In this document: positions 30,301 through 43,700 of the stretch, one piece after another | Layout: each line of letters starts with the position of its first letter | Numbering within the stretch: the first letter of the stretch is position 1 | The notes under the pieces: generated by a model | Databases searched by the model: none | Seen by the model: the letters and a program-made list of their open reading frames with translations, nothing else | What the model was told of the DNA's origin: nothing | Made by a program: the position numbers and the translations under genes | Assembly (NCBI GenBank): GCA_027574665.1 | Contig: CM050652.1 | Span: forward strand, 40,142,307 to 40,206,306 | DNA: 64,000 nt | From: Rhynochetos jubatus | Lineage: Eukaryota; Chordata; Aves; Eurypygiformes; Rhynochetidae | Direction: 5' to 3'

Positions 30301-31470
30301 TAGCTGAGCTGCTTGATTAGCGGAGCTGCTGGGGCCTGACCGTTTGCAGTCGGACCAGTACGCGTTTTCCTATGGGCTGTCCTTCCTTCTCTGGCAGCAC
30401 AAAGGTGGAAGCAAAGCCGGTGCAGTGAGGCAGGGATGCCTGGTCTACCTCTCCGCCAGAGCCGGTGCCGGCCCCTGCTGTGTGGGTCACGGCTGAACGC
30501 GCTCCGTTGACGATCATTGAGACCGAAACGTCTCCTTTTGGACACGAAATTCCCACAGCTCTCCATCAGGGTTACTTTATTTCAGGGTGTGCCTGCACCT
30601 GGGCGACAGTGGCTCCTGTGAGCACAGCGCGCTCTGCCTCAAGCTGACAAGGCTCTGGTGGGTGCTCACGCTCCTGGGGTCCTCCCCCATGTCCCCAGGG
30701 TGGCTCTGCAGCCCCTTCTCGGCTCTGTGCCTCTGACTGCAGTCACAGGCTCTAAAAAATGTAATGCCGCGGTTGAAGTGAGAGGCATCTTCTTTACTTC
30801 CTCCTGTTTCATGTGAAATACCTCCTCTAGCCACATTCTTCAGCTTTCAATTTGCCGGCACTGTTGTGCAACACAATGGGGAAAAAAAGAACCGGCATCA
30901 TCAAAATGTATGCTGAAGTACATTGGTAAATACTTGAAGTACTGCAGTGCTCATAGCTAAAGACAACATGTTCCTGATGGGGCCTAATTATTCAGCAGAA
31001 TAATGTGATTTAAGGTTCTGTGAGGGATGCTCTGCATCCTCCTCCCTCTCCCTTCCTGTACCTGTAACTGGGCATTTTCTCCAGTAGAAAAAGAAGAACA
31101 TGGCCCTTCGCTCTCCTATGAGGACCATTAAAAGCCAGCGGAGTGGAGAAGTGGAAGAGGCCTTTAAGAGCAAGAACACTTGCGTTTCTGAGACAGGAGG
31201 ATGTTGCTTTGGCAGGTGTTTGTTAGACCCGTTCATAAAAGACTGTGCTCTGGGGTGTTTAATTAGCATCACGATGAGAAAGATATTCCTATCATCTGAT
31301 CTACAAATAAAGGAATTATTAATTTAAAACCAGCTTAACCCAAAAAAAACCTTTTATTTGAACCCAACTGCTGTCTTTCCTAGCCTGCTCTATTTCCCAG
31401 GCCTCTGCCAGCCCCACAGTGAAGGGGGCCTTGGGGCCCTTCTGCCTGCAAGTCTGCCGTCGAGCTAGTG
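30301..31470. other. Upstream flank of KRR1; no gene seen
   Basis: Between the two CpG islands there are only short, unrelated ORFs. AATAAA occurs at 31305-31310 on the plus strand, with no ORF or exon I can tie to it. Confidence 0.5.
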
Positions 31471-31499
31471 CATGTTTTTAGTCATTTATTTTAGTTTCT

Positions 31500-32200
31500 C
31501 TCTGTGTACATCCTTCAGGCCGGGAGGCTGCAGTGGGAGCAGTTGTGGGCCTGCGAAGGAGAGAGAGCCCTCGGCCGGGCTGCGTGGGCTCGGCGGGGCC
31601 CTCCGTCTCTGCTCCGAAACGGCACACCGGGTATTCACCTCCTGCCCTGAGGATAAAAGGGGAAAAAACCCCAAGCGGGAAGGGAAATCCGCGAGGCCCC
31701 GCAGCAGAGGGGTGCTGGGGAGGGGGGGGTCCCCCCGCCGTCCGGGTGAGTGTTTCTCCATCCCCGATGCCGCTAGATGGCAGTGGCTCCTGCGCGAAGC
31801 GGAGCGTCCCAAACGGAGCCGCCGCCCGCCCTGCGCTTTCTGCTCGAGGGAGGAGATGGGGAGAGCTGGAGGCGGCGGGGAACGTGCTCTCCCCTGCGCA
31901 TGCAGCCCTGCCTTGCTCGGAGAGGCTGGGGTCCAGTGCAGTGCAGTGTCCCGGAACGAGCACGGGGAGGCAGGCGTGCATCTCTCAGCTCCTGGGCACA
32001 GCAATCTCCTGGGGCAGCTCACTGGGGTGCTACCCCCCTGCGCTGCACAGCCTGCGGGCACGGGGCGAGGGTCCAGCCCAAACGCAGACACCAGGCCGAT
32101 GCGGGGACAGGGCTGGCGGGTCGCGAGGAGGCATGTCTCCTCAGGGAGGTAGCGCGGGAAGTGCACGGTACACCTCTCGCCTGAAAACCAGCCAGGTGGT
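31500..32200. promoter_or_regulatory. Second CpG island, about 1.3 kb upstream of KRR1
   Basis: A GC-rich block with frequent CpG keeps overlapping ORFs of 135-234 codons open in several frames on both strands, as composition predicts. A good plus-strand donor, CGTCCGG/GTGAGT, occurs at 31746, so it could be the first exon of a non-coding transcript divergent from KRR1. It holds a CTCF-type site. No protein domain is seen. Confidence 0.5.
31768..31785 (+). promoter_or_regulatory. CTCF-type binding site
   Basis: TGCCGCTAGATGGCAGTG contains CCGCTAGATGGCAG (31770-31783), a close match to the vertebrate CTCF core (CCRSYAGRKGGCRS) in plus orientation, in the middle of a CpG island. Confidence 0.65.
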
Positions 32201-34688
32201 GTGGAAGCACAGCAAAGCAGATTTGGGAAGAGTCTGAGGGAGAATAATTAGGTTCAGCACTTGTTTATGTCTTACAGGTAGGATGTAACCCACCATAAAA
32301 TCACAGGAGTGGACTGTGGAAGGGATGTGCTGGCAGCATTCAGCAGTGGGAATCAGCTTGCTGACCAGGGATGAGAGGGGAGAGGTGGAGAGGCAGCAGG
32401 CCATGGAGTGCAGAGATCACGGAGACAAATCACAAGCTTTGGTGAGGGAGCACCTGGAGCCCAAGGTGGGAGGCGGCATAGCCAAGGCAGTGGGTGAGGC
32501 AAAGGGTCCTGGGAGTAGCACTCTGGCTATAAGCAGTTTTGAAGATCAGAGGAAAGGTCTGTGGTGAGATACACCTTCTTTTTCTCCAACCTGCACACCT
32601 CCTGGGCGGTGTGCCTGCTCTTGGTATGCATCTCACACCTCTGCAGTGGCAGCAACAGGCCGCTTGTGGGCCTGCTCCTCCTGCATCCCAGCCCCTGTGC
32701 TGGGTGCTGTTCCATGGGGGTCACTACCCTCCCCCCTCCGAACTCTGCCACAGAGAAGGAGAGAGGTGCACGGTGCGCGGTGTAAGGGGGACAAGAGGCT
32801 TGGGCCTTGTGGCACCCAACTTCTCCGATTCAAGGGACAGCCTCTGGTGCAGCACTGCACTGAAGCGTCTCTGCCCAGTCGAGACAGGTCCACTAAAAAT
32901 AATACAAAACAGAGGCAGCCATGCTAAGAGGCTTGGAAGCTGCGATTCAGGAAGGTCCCACACGTCCCCTCCTGTCTGATTCACTGAAGGAGACAGTAAT
33001 TTCTCATCTTTCCTCTTACCTCGGGATCTGTGGTCTGGTCGGATATGGGGAAGCCACTTCCCTAATTCCAGGGACAGGATGCTCCCACAGACCCGCTCCT
33101 CTCCTCTGAGCAGCCTTCTCAGGCTGCAGACAGCAGCATGTTTGTGTAATTTTTATTAGTCACTGCTCAAATGCAATAACCAGCTACTGCTCGTCTGGCA
33201 GGGTTAGGAGGGTGAGGACAGTTAGCAGGGGGGACAGTGGCTGCTGAGGGGACGGGGGACTGAAGGCTGGTGCCCAGGTGACTCCAGCTGGGCTGGGCTG
33301 TGTTAGGGATGCTGTGGCACGCTGCCGTGGCAGCTGAACTCCCAGGCAGAAGGGGCAGCACAAGTGCTGGCGCGATGGTGGGGGCACAGCTACCCCATGG
33401 ACAGTGGGACACGGCGCTGCTGCGATTCCATGCCCTCAACCACCCTGTTCCCTGGGGTCTGCTCACCCTCCCAGCCCTGCCAGCACCAAGGGGCAGGGCA
33501 TTTTCTGAAGGTGGCTTTCACTGCAGTACAAACCGTGTTCATTGCTGTAACAGCCCGGTATGGGATGGAGAGACCCAGGTGCAAAAGGCTCCTTTGAAAA
33601 CCTCTGTTTGAATAAACCAGATCCCAGCCTAGCAAGACCCCTACGCCTGCTGAACCCATCGCTGGGCTTTGGGGGGACATGGGTCAGCTCTCTGTGGGTG
33701 TGTAAATGCAAGCATTTTTTCCTGGTAAAAACAAAGCAAAGGAAAGGAACAGCACAGCTGCACAGCCTCCCTTACACGCGTCTCAGGCTACGTGATAAAA
33801 AGGGCAGCACGCTGCTGCTAGAATGAAGGTGCCTCTTTATTATGCAGCAAAGTAATTATTTCCCAGTCAGTAGATAGGACTCCAGCCACTTGGCGCTTTC
33901 TTGCATGCCATTTTCCAATCCAAAAGAGCAACTTGGGATTTTGTGATAATTCAAGCAATCAGATGAGCTCATGCACATGGCATTCATTCACTAGAAACGC
34001 CACACAGATCCCATTCAGCCTCGGCACTCGTAAATCCATGTGACACTTTTATCTATTTATAAACTTTTAACAGCAGGTTATGATTGTTATGCAAGCCATT
34101 TTCCAGGGATTAATAAGCAGCTTGTGTTGATGGCAGCGAGAAGGGCCATTAACTGCTCTGGGACAGTCATTAATCTGTAGTAAATGATCAGCATCTGGAT
34201 CATTTCTAGGTAATTAAATAATCAATACTGCCTTTTGATTCAAATAACTGGAGAACTGTATTTCAAATTTATCTTGGCTTAGGGTGTTCTTAATTCTTTT
34301 ATTTTACAACAGGGCAGGAAACAGGCACATATGCAAGTGAGAGCTTCTCTCGGTGTGACTAGCTTTTAAATTATCAGCCTTTTCATACAGCACATCTCAA
34401 AACAGCGGTCAAAATAGAGTTCACGCTCGCCACCAAAACCTATTAACTGAGTCCATGGAGAAAAAATAATCACAAATTTGTTGTCCTTTTCCTGTTCATC
34501 TAGAGTTCTTTCATTATTGGAACAGAATTATGTCTTTGAGTGACCCAATGCTGGGAGGTAGCCTGGCAGGATTAAAATAACCCAACAGAACCTCCCCCTG
34601 CCCAGCCACCTCTGGAAAAGTCCCTTGTTTTTCATTCCCCATCTGGCTAACACAACCTCTGTGCCTTCAGTCGGGTGTGGTTGCAGTC
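32200..34688. other. Intergenic stretch between the second CpG island and 34.7 kb
   Basis: No gene is recognised. From about 33.83 to 34.3 kb it is AT-rich with many TAAT/ATTA cores, a look often shared by conserved developmental enhancers. GC-rich ORFs at 32.5-33.7 kb carry no domain. Confidence 0.4.
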
Positions 34689-34694
34689 TTTATT
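34689..34694 (-). terminator. Poly(A) signal of the candidate minus-strand gene
   Basis: TTTATT on the plus strand gives AATAAA on the minus strand, 49 nt past the TGA of the candidate terminal exon. Confidence 0.35.
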
Positions 34695-34742
34695 TCTCTT
34701 CCCCCATCTCCCCCCCTTTCTCTCTCTGGGCAGTGGCGTAAG

Positions 34743-37700
34743 TCACTTCTCTGGCGGTGTTCTGTTCTCATCTTTGCTGTTGAATCCAACGATCTGCAGA
34801 GGTGGTGACAGAGGGAGGTAACAGCGCCCATTGCAAACCCCGTCAGGCAGGAACCACACCACAGTGGTGCTGCTGCCATCTCTGTGGGGAGCTGGGGAAT
34901 GTCCAAGCAGGCACTGTTCATCATAGGTGAGAATCGGTAAGTGGGAGTCCAAAACATGGATTTCAAAAGTCAGAAAGAGACTTAGTGTATTGTCACAGGA
35001 CCATATGCTAATTCCCTTCTTTTGAGCTGTCTTTTCACCAGGTAACAAACCTGCACCTTACCACAAGGTTGTGATGGACGGATAACAACTCCACTGTTAG
35101 TGGGGTTAAAACCTGGGAAAAAAGCAAACACTCACACAGTCAGATATCTATTCATATTTTGAGGCTGGAAGGACAGGAGGAAGATTTTGCAAGAATTAAG
35201 AGAGGAAAATCACTGACCCGATAGCAAAGCTTTCAGATGGAGCTACCATGAAGACACTTGTGAAGCAGGCATGAAATGATAAAGAAGAGAAGACAGTTGC
35301 CGGCGTAAATTCATCTTGGCTAAGGAATAGCTGAGTTTGTGAGAGCAAGGGCCTCCTGTTGAAAGAGCAGAGAGGAGAGCACATGCTGAACCCTAAGAGA
35401 AACAGTGAGCTGGAAAATGAGAGGACAGCAAATCATAAAAGCATCTGAAAGGGGTAGCTGGAAAAGCAAAGCAAAGGTAATTTGTGGCAGAAGGAAGAAC
35501 TCAGAAGGAAGGACCAATGGGTAAACAAACAATAGCTTTGTCTGGGGAAAGACTTGCTTGCAATAAAATTGCTGTCAGTTTGGGGACAAGAAAGGGACAA
35601 GAGCTGAACTGGGAATTTAGTATCATTATGAAATCAAAGCAGCAGGTTTAGATCAAAAGGTCTTTGGAGCAGAGGATGTGCCTAATCGTGTATTCATACA
35701 GTGACTGACAGAATGAGGCTTTTGTCTTGACTTGAGCCTCTGGCAGTTGTCAGAAACAGCACACCATGGCAAGCTGCGCCAGAACCTATGAGATTTTCAG
35801 AGGGTAAATAATAATAATAATAATTTAAAAATACGTAATAATATATTTTGTATGTTATATACAATATATTGTAATAATATATAAGATATATATAATAATA
35901 ATAAAAAACGGAAGGTGAAGGTGAGTGCCGGTTGGGGTAGAGGTATTGAAAGCTGGGGAGGAGGAAGGCAGGGGGCTAAGGAAGGCGGTGGGAGGAAATG
36001 CTTAAATCAGAATATTGGTCCAAAACCTCGGAGGGGAAGAGAGTCAAGTGGGGATTAGAAAACAATCCCTTCTGTCTGTCACAGAAGGTCTCCCACGGGA
36101 TGGAGAGCAATCACATGTTCCCGAAGATGCAGCAGGGATGGATAACAGAGATTCCTCCAGCTGTCTCAATATCCATCCTACTTAGGTATTGCCTAACACG
36201 GGCTGTGCCTGCCAGGGCAGAGCTGGTCTAATGGCTCTCTCCAAAGGAGGTGTCCCTTGTCACCTGGAGGCATGGGTCAGCCCTGGGGCTGGGGCAACAC
36301 CCAGGTTACCCTCCACTGGCACCGCTGCTAGCCCTTCTGTAGTGGGTGCCTGGGGAGTCATGGGGAAAGGAGAAAGGGCAGGTTCCTTTCTGCTGCAGAG
36401 CAGCAGACTGAAGCTGGAATTAAAAAAAAAAAATAGGCTGTTAAAATAATTTTAAAGTCATACCTGAGCAACCAGAGTTGCACGGCTTTTCTTTAGAAAT
36501 TTGCAACAATGCTCATGTGCGTTATTCTGAAACACAGAGATAAGACACTCCATCGGTCTGTTTTTCTCCTGTACTAGAATACAGGCATTATTATGCAGAT
36601 TTCCACTATCACAAAATTACGGCAGAATAAATAGCTCTGCTATACACGAAGGGGAATCCTATTACATCTTCAGTAACTCTCAGTAAGCATCATCGCTATT
36701 ATACCAATTGAAGAGACAGAAAACAATTTTTAATTAAAAATATTTATAGCAGGCATAATACCAACTGCCAGTTTCACTATCCAGTGAATGCATTTTGCAG
36801 CTGGTACTAATTCTCTCTTATTTCCACGAGGTTAGCCAATATCAGCTGTTCATTAAGAGAGGACATTTCAGGAGTATCCATATTATATGCTGTAACTAAC
36901 TGAGAAGTTCTTCCTTTGATAGATTTTAGGAAATCAAGATTGCTTCGCTGTGTTATTCTGGGACTTTATAATAGAGGGGTCATTTCCCAGTGATCTGAGT
37001 AGGCTGCATCATCAGTTTTATTCAAATCAATCCTACAAACTGCTTTCCAGCAGATAAGAACATTTTAATTAGCAATATATCTTTTGTCTTCTATCTGCAG
37101 TAGAGTAGGGGGTGGGAAACTGATTTCAGCACACCCTTTATTTTACTTGGATAGCAGCACAATCAGAAGGTGTCAGCAGAACCACAGACAAATTAATTTT
37201 GAGATACAGAGCTTCACGCAGCCGACTGCACGGTTGCTTCCCGCGCTGAGTCCGGTCGGGCTGTGCGGGTGAGCTCACTGCCGTCGACAGCACCAGGCGC
37301 TCCAAGGGGCAAAGACTTCATGACTCTCTTGGGCAAAGGGCACCTTAGCAAATCAGCTGACTCACCCTGAGACACCCCTACATTTTCTGTGCCAGGTGAG
37401 AAGACCTCAGTTCTTGTCCTGGTTAGATGCATATATCAGTAAATGTGTTGATGTGTAGCTGTAAGTGATGGCCAGCTGGCCCTAGGAGGGGTAGGAGCAG
37501 TTATGAGGAAACCAGTAGGCAGAGGTCAGAGCACAGAGGAGTCCTATTTTCAAATATCTCCCTTCCTCCTACCTCTCTGTGCCAGAGGACATGTGTCTGA
37601 AATCCGGAGCTGGAACGGTGTCTCAGTCAGGTTTGTGCCCATGGGAAGCTCTTTCCCCATAAACACAGGGATTCAGCGGAGTCAGTCTGTCCTTGGTTCA

Positions 37701-40700
37701 CATTCATGTGCCTCAAAGGGGGCTCAGCATGCTGAAGGCTCCAGCCTATAAATCTAATACAAACTTCTTGTTCACTCTATTCACCCCGGGATAGCCAGCA
37801 GCTCAGCCAGTGAGGAAATCCCCTGGTGATTTACCAAAGTAGCAGCTGGGAACTGACAGACCAAATGGCTCATCATAACCTGGCTTGTGACTTGCTAAAT
37901 CCCATATGGTTATTGTTTTTCACTTTAAAATATTAGCAGCGAGTTTCAAAACCCCGAATTTAGCAAGCTGTGTTTCATAACTGGAAAGATCAAGCCCCAT
38001 TTGAATCTGTGAAGTCATTTACAACATGCTTATCCTTCTACCCACAATAGATTTTACAGCAATTTCCCCTGGCCCGGGTCCCCTGCGGCAGCAGAGGAGC
38101 CCGGGGGACCCAGCTGGAAAGGCAAGCGATGTGCAGTGGTGGAGAGGGGTATCTGCGAGGGGAGCAGAGCCTGGCCCAGGAGGTGATTCAGAACAAGGGC
38201 TGAATGTGGGGAGCTGCTCTGAGTCACTCCCACGGGAGCTTCCCTCCCTCCACTGCCTGCAGACCAACCTGTGAAGAGCAGCTGCTGTCGCTTAATTAGC
38301 CTTTGTGAATATTTTGTTTTCATCCGTCTTTAAAGCTCGCAAAAGCCTAGTGTGTCCCTGTGCGGATCTTGCTCTAGGCAAGCATTGTGCCAGCTATCAA
38401 CAGCTTCAAGAAGCTGAGCTCCACCAGTTCCATACAGGAATGTCCAAGCTGTTACATCCATTTTCTTTTACCTTCAGGGAAATAAAGTCTTTCAGGCAAC
38501 GAAGGAGTGAACCCTTTCTTCTTGCTCACATGGCAATAAAGGCTTCCAGAGCACTTTGGACTGAGCATACGGAATGCAGTCACCATAGCTGTTCCAGATC
38601 TAACTTTCTGAGTAGTCATGATGCCCGCAGCTAGCTCTGATTTTACCTGCTCACCTCAGTATTTTGTGTAGGAGCACAGTGTACATTTGAGTGACGTTCT
38701 GTTTATTTCCTAATGGTAGCAGGCAAAGTTTCAGTGAAAAAAATATCTTCCAACACTCTGGAAAGGCAGTCTCTGAACAAGTGGAGCAGCAGAGCTTAAA
38801 GCATTCTCCCCCTACTCATCTTCTTTGGTCAGCTGCTCATGAAATGGCATATGGAAAAGCAGACCATTATTTCCCCCAAATGTTTTGCCTGGGTTTAACT
38901 AGAGTTCCTAGATTGAATAACACTAAGTCTGCACCAGCCCTGACAGAAGGGAGTCAGATGGTGTAGTCAACACCACAGTGAGCTCGAGGACCTGGGTATC
39001 TGTTACCAGAGCTGCTACTAAGCTTGACCAACCACTTTCCTTGCCTAAACTGTAAATTTTCAAGGGCAGGAACTTTCTCAAAGTACGTGTTTGTACAGGA
39101 GGGCAGTTTGAGATGATCTTGCACGGGGTGCAGCTGCAACGCAGACTGTTGGGCTGCTGAACATTGAGTTTGTTGTAAAGCCGTATCCGATGCGGAAGGA
39201 AAGACAACAGAGCCGGTGGGTGGAAAAGTAGCTGTTAAAACAGCCATTTTGAATAAAATTATCACATACTGAAGTTTGATTGATAAAATTTCATTTTTGC
39301 ATGCCACCGGGAGGAAGAAAAGAGCCCATCTGTTCTCAAAGCATTGCACATTGTTAAGCAAACCGCTCGCAGCTTGGCAGATCAGAATATTAGAAGGGGG
39401 GGAGGAAAAAACCAACCAACCATAGATGAGCATGCATACAAGATGAGTCATTGAAGTTTACCCAAAAGCAACATAAAAATTATGGCTCTTGCCAGGAAGT
39501 TATGCCAGGGTATTCTCACAGGCTTGGCTCGCCAGGACGGGCAGGCAGAGAGAGAAAGCGTCGGGGAATAGGGGCGCATTCTTCCGCCGCCGAGGCTGGC
39601 GAGGGCTGCTTGGCTGCTCGCTGCGGGGAGAATGTGTGTGTTTGTCTTAGCAGACAAGGGGCACCATTATCACATACCTCAGCAGGGTTGTAGATGTCAA
39701 CCAAATAATTGGTTTTATTTAGAATATGATGTCCAAATGGTGAATGAAGCATTTTGGGTGTCCTGGAAAGACTTTATATACAAACCAGCTGGAATCCCAT
39801 TGACAGGAACAGCCTCTTCCTTTCCCTTGCCCCCCTTCCTATTACTTTTAGTCAGACAGAGCTGGAAGTGGCTGAGAGAAGCTCCAAGAAGCCTGCGTCT
39901 TTGAGCAGTAAAGTCTAGTGGTGCTAAACATCTGACACTTGTTCATTAAGAGAGACCCAGGCAAGAATTTAATCATTGAGATGAGTATTTAATACATGAA
40001 TGGGTAGTGAGAAAACATATTTGTGGCCATTTCAAAAGGCTGTCATACAAGGAGCCTCCAAGTCTGAGCAGGTTGGAAAAGCTGCAGGGCACTTTGGAAA
40101 TCTCTCACTTGTAAAGCACAAAGTTGCTGTTGCAGCTTCCAAAGAAAAGTGAGAAGTAGCGTGAGTGGGCAGGCATGGAGCAGGCAGCAGGTGCCGGGCT
40201 CCAGCCTTCCTTTAGCACAAACCACTAGGTTATAGGGCAGGGGGGACCTAACACAGCTTTCCATGCAGAGCATCACACCTGCATCCGCCCCAAACCAATA
40301 CAATGTTAGTCCCATCACCTTATAGATACATGAGTGATGTGCTGGGATTTTCCGGACACTCATAGAACCGTTGAATCTTTAGGTTGGAAAAACCCCTTAA
40401 GGTCATCAAGTCCAACCGTTAACCCAGCACTGCCAAACCCACCAAACCATGTCCCTGAGCAGCTCTTCCACACATTTCTTAAATCCCTCCAGGGATGGGG
40501 ACTCAACCACCTCCCTGGGCAGCCCGTTCCAATGCCTGACAGCCCTTGCAGTGAAGAGATCTTTCCTAATATCCAGTCTAAACATTCACTGTTGCGACTT
40601 GAGGCCATTTCCTCTTGTCCTAACTCAGAGAGGCACAGCCCCTCCCGGTAGCGCTAGTACATCTCATGGCCAAAGCAGGGTAGACGCATCTTCTCACTGT

Positions 40701-43700
40701 GGTGACCTACCGTTTGTTCAAGGGAAGTTATTAAATGTAAGTTATTAAATGTAAGAAAATGAGTGAAGGCCTCCAATAGCTGAGGATAAAAAAATGTTTA
40801 AAATGAGACAAAAATGGTCAGAAACATTCAGTAAAATGGGTTTTTTTCTCTGCTTTTGGAAGATGCAGGATGCGGGCTCCAGTAACAGGAACAGAGTGTG
40901 TCTTGTGCATCCCAAGTGTCCCAAAAGAGCTGGCTGAGAAAGAGATGATCTTTCAGTAGCTTCTTAAGTACCAGAGGGATTACAGAAAATTTAAAGCAAG
41001 ATGGTGCTGTGCTAATTGAACAGGACATGTAGGAGGTCATTGGTTGAAAGCTGTAGGCTGGCTGGCTGATTTTCATCCTAAGTGCAACTATGGAGAAGCA
41101 TGGTCGCTATTCAGTGATCAAAAAGATGTACATTTAATCACTGACACCCATGTTTTATAAAAACGAATTGGCATTATTTTACTTGTCTTTCACTTTTCCT
41201 GTTTACAAGTTTGTCTGATAAAAGGCAATTGTGGACGCATGACAAACTCCTAGCCCATACTTATTGTGACAGGCTAGCTGTGTGTTGTCTCAAAAAAACC
41301 CCACCAACATCAACAAAAAATCCCCACTGCATACTACAGGACACAGCCAGGGGAGTAAGATCTCTCTCATTAACAATGAGGAGCAGTTGCGAAATGAACT
41401 GCCAGATTTCTGACTCAATCGGAATGGGGCAGAGGCAGTGGTTTTGCTCAGCACCCGAAAGCAATTACAAGTACACTGCCAAGCCAAGGTGTGGAAGATG
41501 CCCAGGCTGCAAAGGCAATATGCAATGATACGGCAGTCACGTGGAGTGAGCTGGGGCACTTGCTCAGCTCAAGTCACCCCAACAAGAAATATTTTAACAC
41601 AAGGCAATGCAAAATCACTTATCTAGGAAGGAGGAGTGCTGGCTGGACCCACATGGTGGGAAATAGGACTCTGGAAACAAACACCACCGTGTAGCATTTG
41701 GGAATTAGAACAAGCAGTACAACTGAAGTGCTCCAAAAAAAACATAGTGTGACCCAAAAAAGGTTGTGTGTAACACACACACAAAGATATATGGGTATAT
41801 GGACAAGAAAATAGTGAGCAACACAGTGACACAAATGCTTATATACAACATTGGTGAGGCCATCTTGGAAACCTGTGTCAAGTTAGCAACTACATTTCTT
41901 ACAAAACAAAATTAACTTGCAGAAGAGACCAACCAAATAATCGGAAGGCAGGAAAATTGCCAAAAGCTCCGAGAAAAATGTCATTTGCTTGTCAAAATCT
42001 GTAGAGAATGGTTTTATAAGGTTTCAGAATACCTACACTTAAGCCAGGTATTCTGCTTTATTTTACCACTTAAAGATTTCAGTGGTAGTATTCAAATTAT
42101 TAATAGATAATAATTATCAGCTTTAGATACCAGTAATAAGAAATGCTATTTTTACACAAATAAGTTTTTCAAAAAAGAAGAATGATTAACAAAGGGCTAA
42201 TATATAAATGGTTTCTTTACTTCTTGATGACATCAGCTGAAGGTTTGGTGCCTTTCTGCATTATATGCTTTAGTGTAACACAAGTTATTTAGTTCAAAAT
42301 GTAATGGTCTGTTCCCTGGAGGCAACTATGCTACATCTAAGGGTCCTTTCTTGCCTTGTGACCTGTGACCCTCCCAGTACCTTCCCCACATTGCTCTGCA
42401 CATTAAGGCTTGCACCGTGGAAACCACAACTAGTGTAGAAAATATCCTTGTAAATCACTGTGGTTAAGTGGCATTTCTTATTTAGGATTTGAGACCATTA
42501 TCAAATCAGGAGGGTGGATACAAAGGGATTCAGCAAGAAAGATAAGGCATGCCAGTAGCAATAGTAAGCGCTGGGATTTTTAAGGCCATGGGCACCCAGC
42601 AAGCTCATGGGGACTGAAGGACACTGCCAATCTTATGGGTCAGATGACCCCATTTCAGCATGTGCTGGACTGAGACATCCTGCCTAAGTGGTCTCAAAGG
42701 CTTTTACTGTAGGTTTGAGCTGTGTGCTGATCCTGTTATCAGGTTTAAGAGCAGGAACTGTGGTCCTGCCAAAATTAGATAAGGGTTAAAAAAAAAAAAA
42801 AGGGCACCAGCAGACATTGCTATCAAACAGAGGGCTTGCTTGAGCTCTTACACTGTTGGAAATCATCAGCAAATTAGGTATAAAAGGAACAGGCAGGCAG
42901 CATGTTCCCAGCTGAACTGCTATAAATGTCACAGCATTTTTATTGACACCACAGGCTGCTTCATCACACACAAAAAAAGGAGAGGGAAAAAAAAAGACAA
43001 AAAAGGGAAAATAAAAGGAAGATAATATTGCAAAGAGCTTTGTTTTTCCAATAAGAGAAGTCAAACATACTTAGCATAATCTACTCTGCAGGAATCTAAT
43101 AATCAGAACATAGTAGAGTGCCAGTCAAAAGATGATAGGAGCTGAATGGCTAACTAGTAACTCTACATCACTGATAAAATATTCTTAAAATATGAAAAAT
43201 GCCTTATACGAAAGAGTAAAAGGGAATGGGATAAAGATGTGTAAGAGTTTGAACTCCTTATTTAGGTCAGACAATCCTTAGAATTCAATGAAGCATGGGC
43301 AAAAAAAAAAAATCGTAGTGCAGTGAAAGGTACTGTATTTTTTAGGGTTGATGCTTTTCCATTATGTTAAGGATCTCATTATTCACTGCTAGCAAACAAG
43401 CAATACTTCCCATTAAGTCACAAAACCCAGCAGTTTCTCTCTTTCTGCTTCCTCAGTATCCAGAGGTGCAGTTCACCAGGAACTGCAAGTGACGGCTATT
43501 TCAGTTCGTCAGTTTTAAAGGGAAAATTAGGTTTTAAAAGTTATCCTTCAGTAGCATGGCTTTCTCCAGACAGCTTATCCAAAATGCTCACAAACGCCTG
43601 ATGCTTCCCAAACCAAGGCAGAATCTCTTGGTTTCGGATGTGATCCATTCAACAGTTGGGACAAGTTTGCAAAGCTCTCAGTGCCCCAAGTGAGACTCCA

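Noticed and set aside
31472-32237. Overlapping ORFs of 135-234 codons on both strands
   Set aside because: GC-rich sequence keeps several frames open at once, and none resembles a protein family.
38473-38590. Possible extra minus-strand exon with a CTGAAG/GTAAAAG donor
   Set aside because: The open frame leaves phase 1, which does not fit exon 36464-36526, and I could not find a convincing acceptor.
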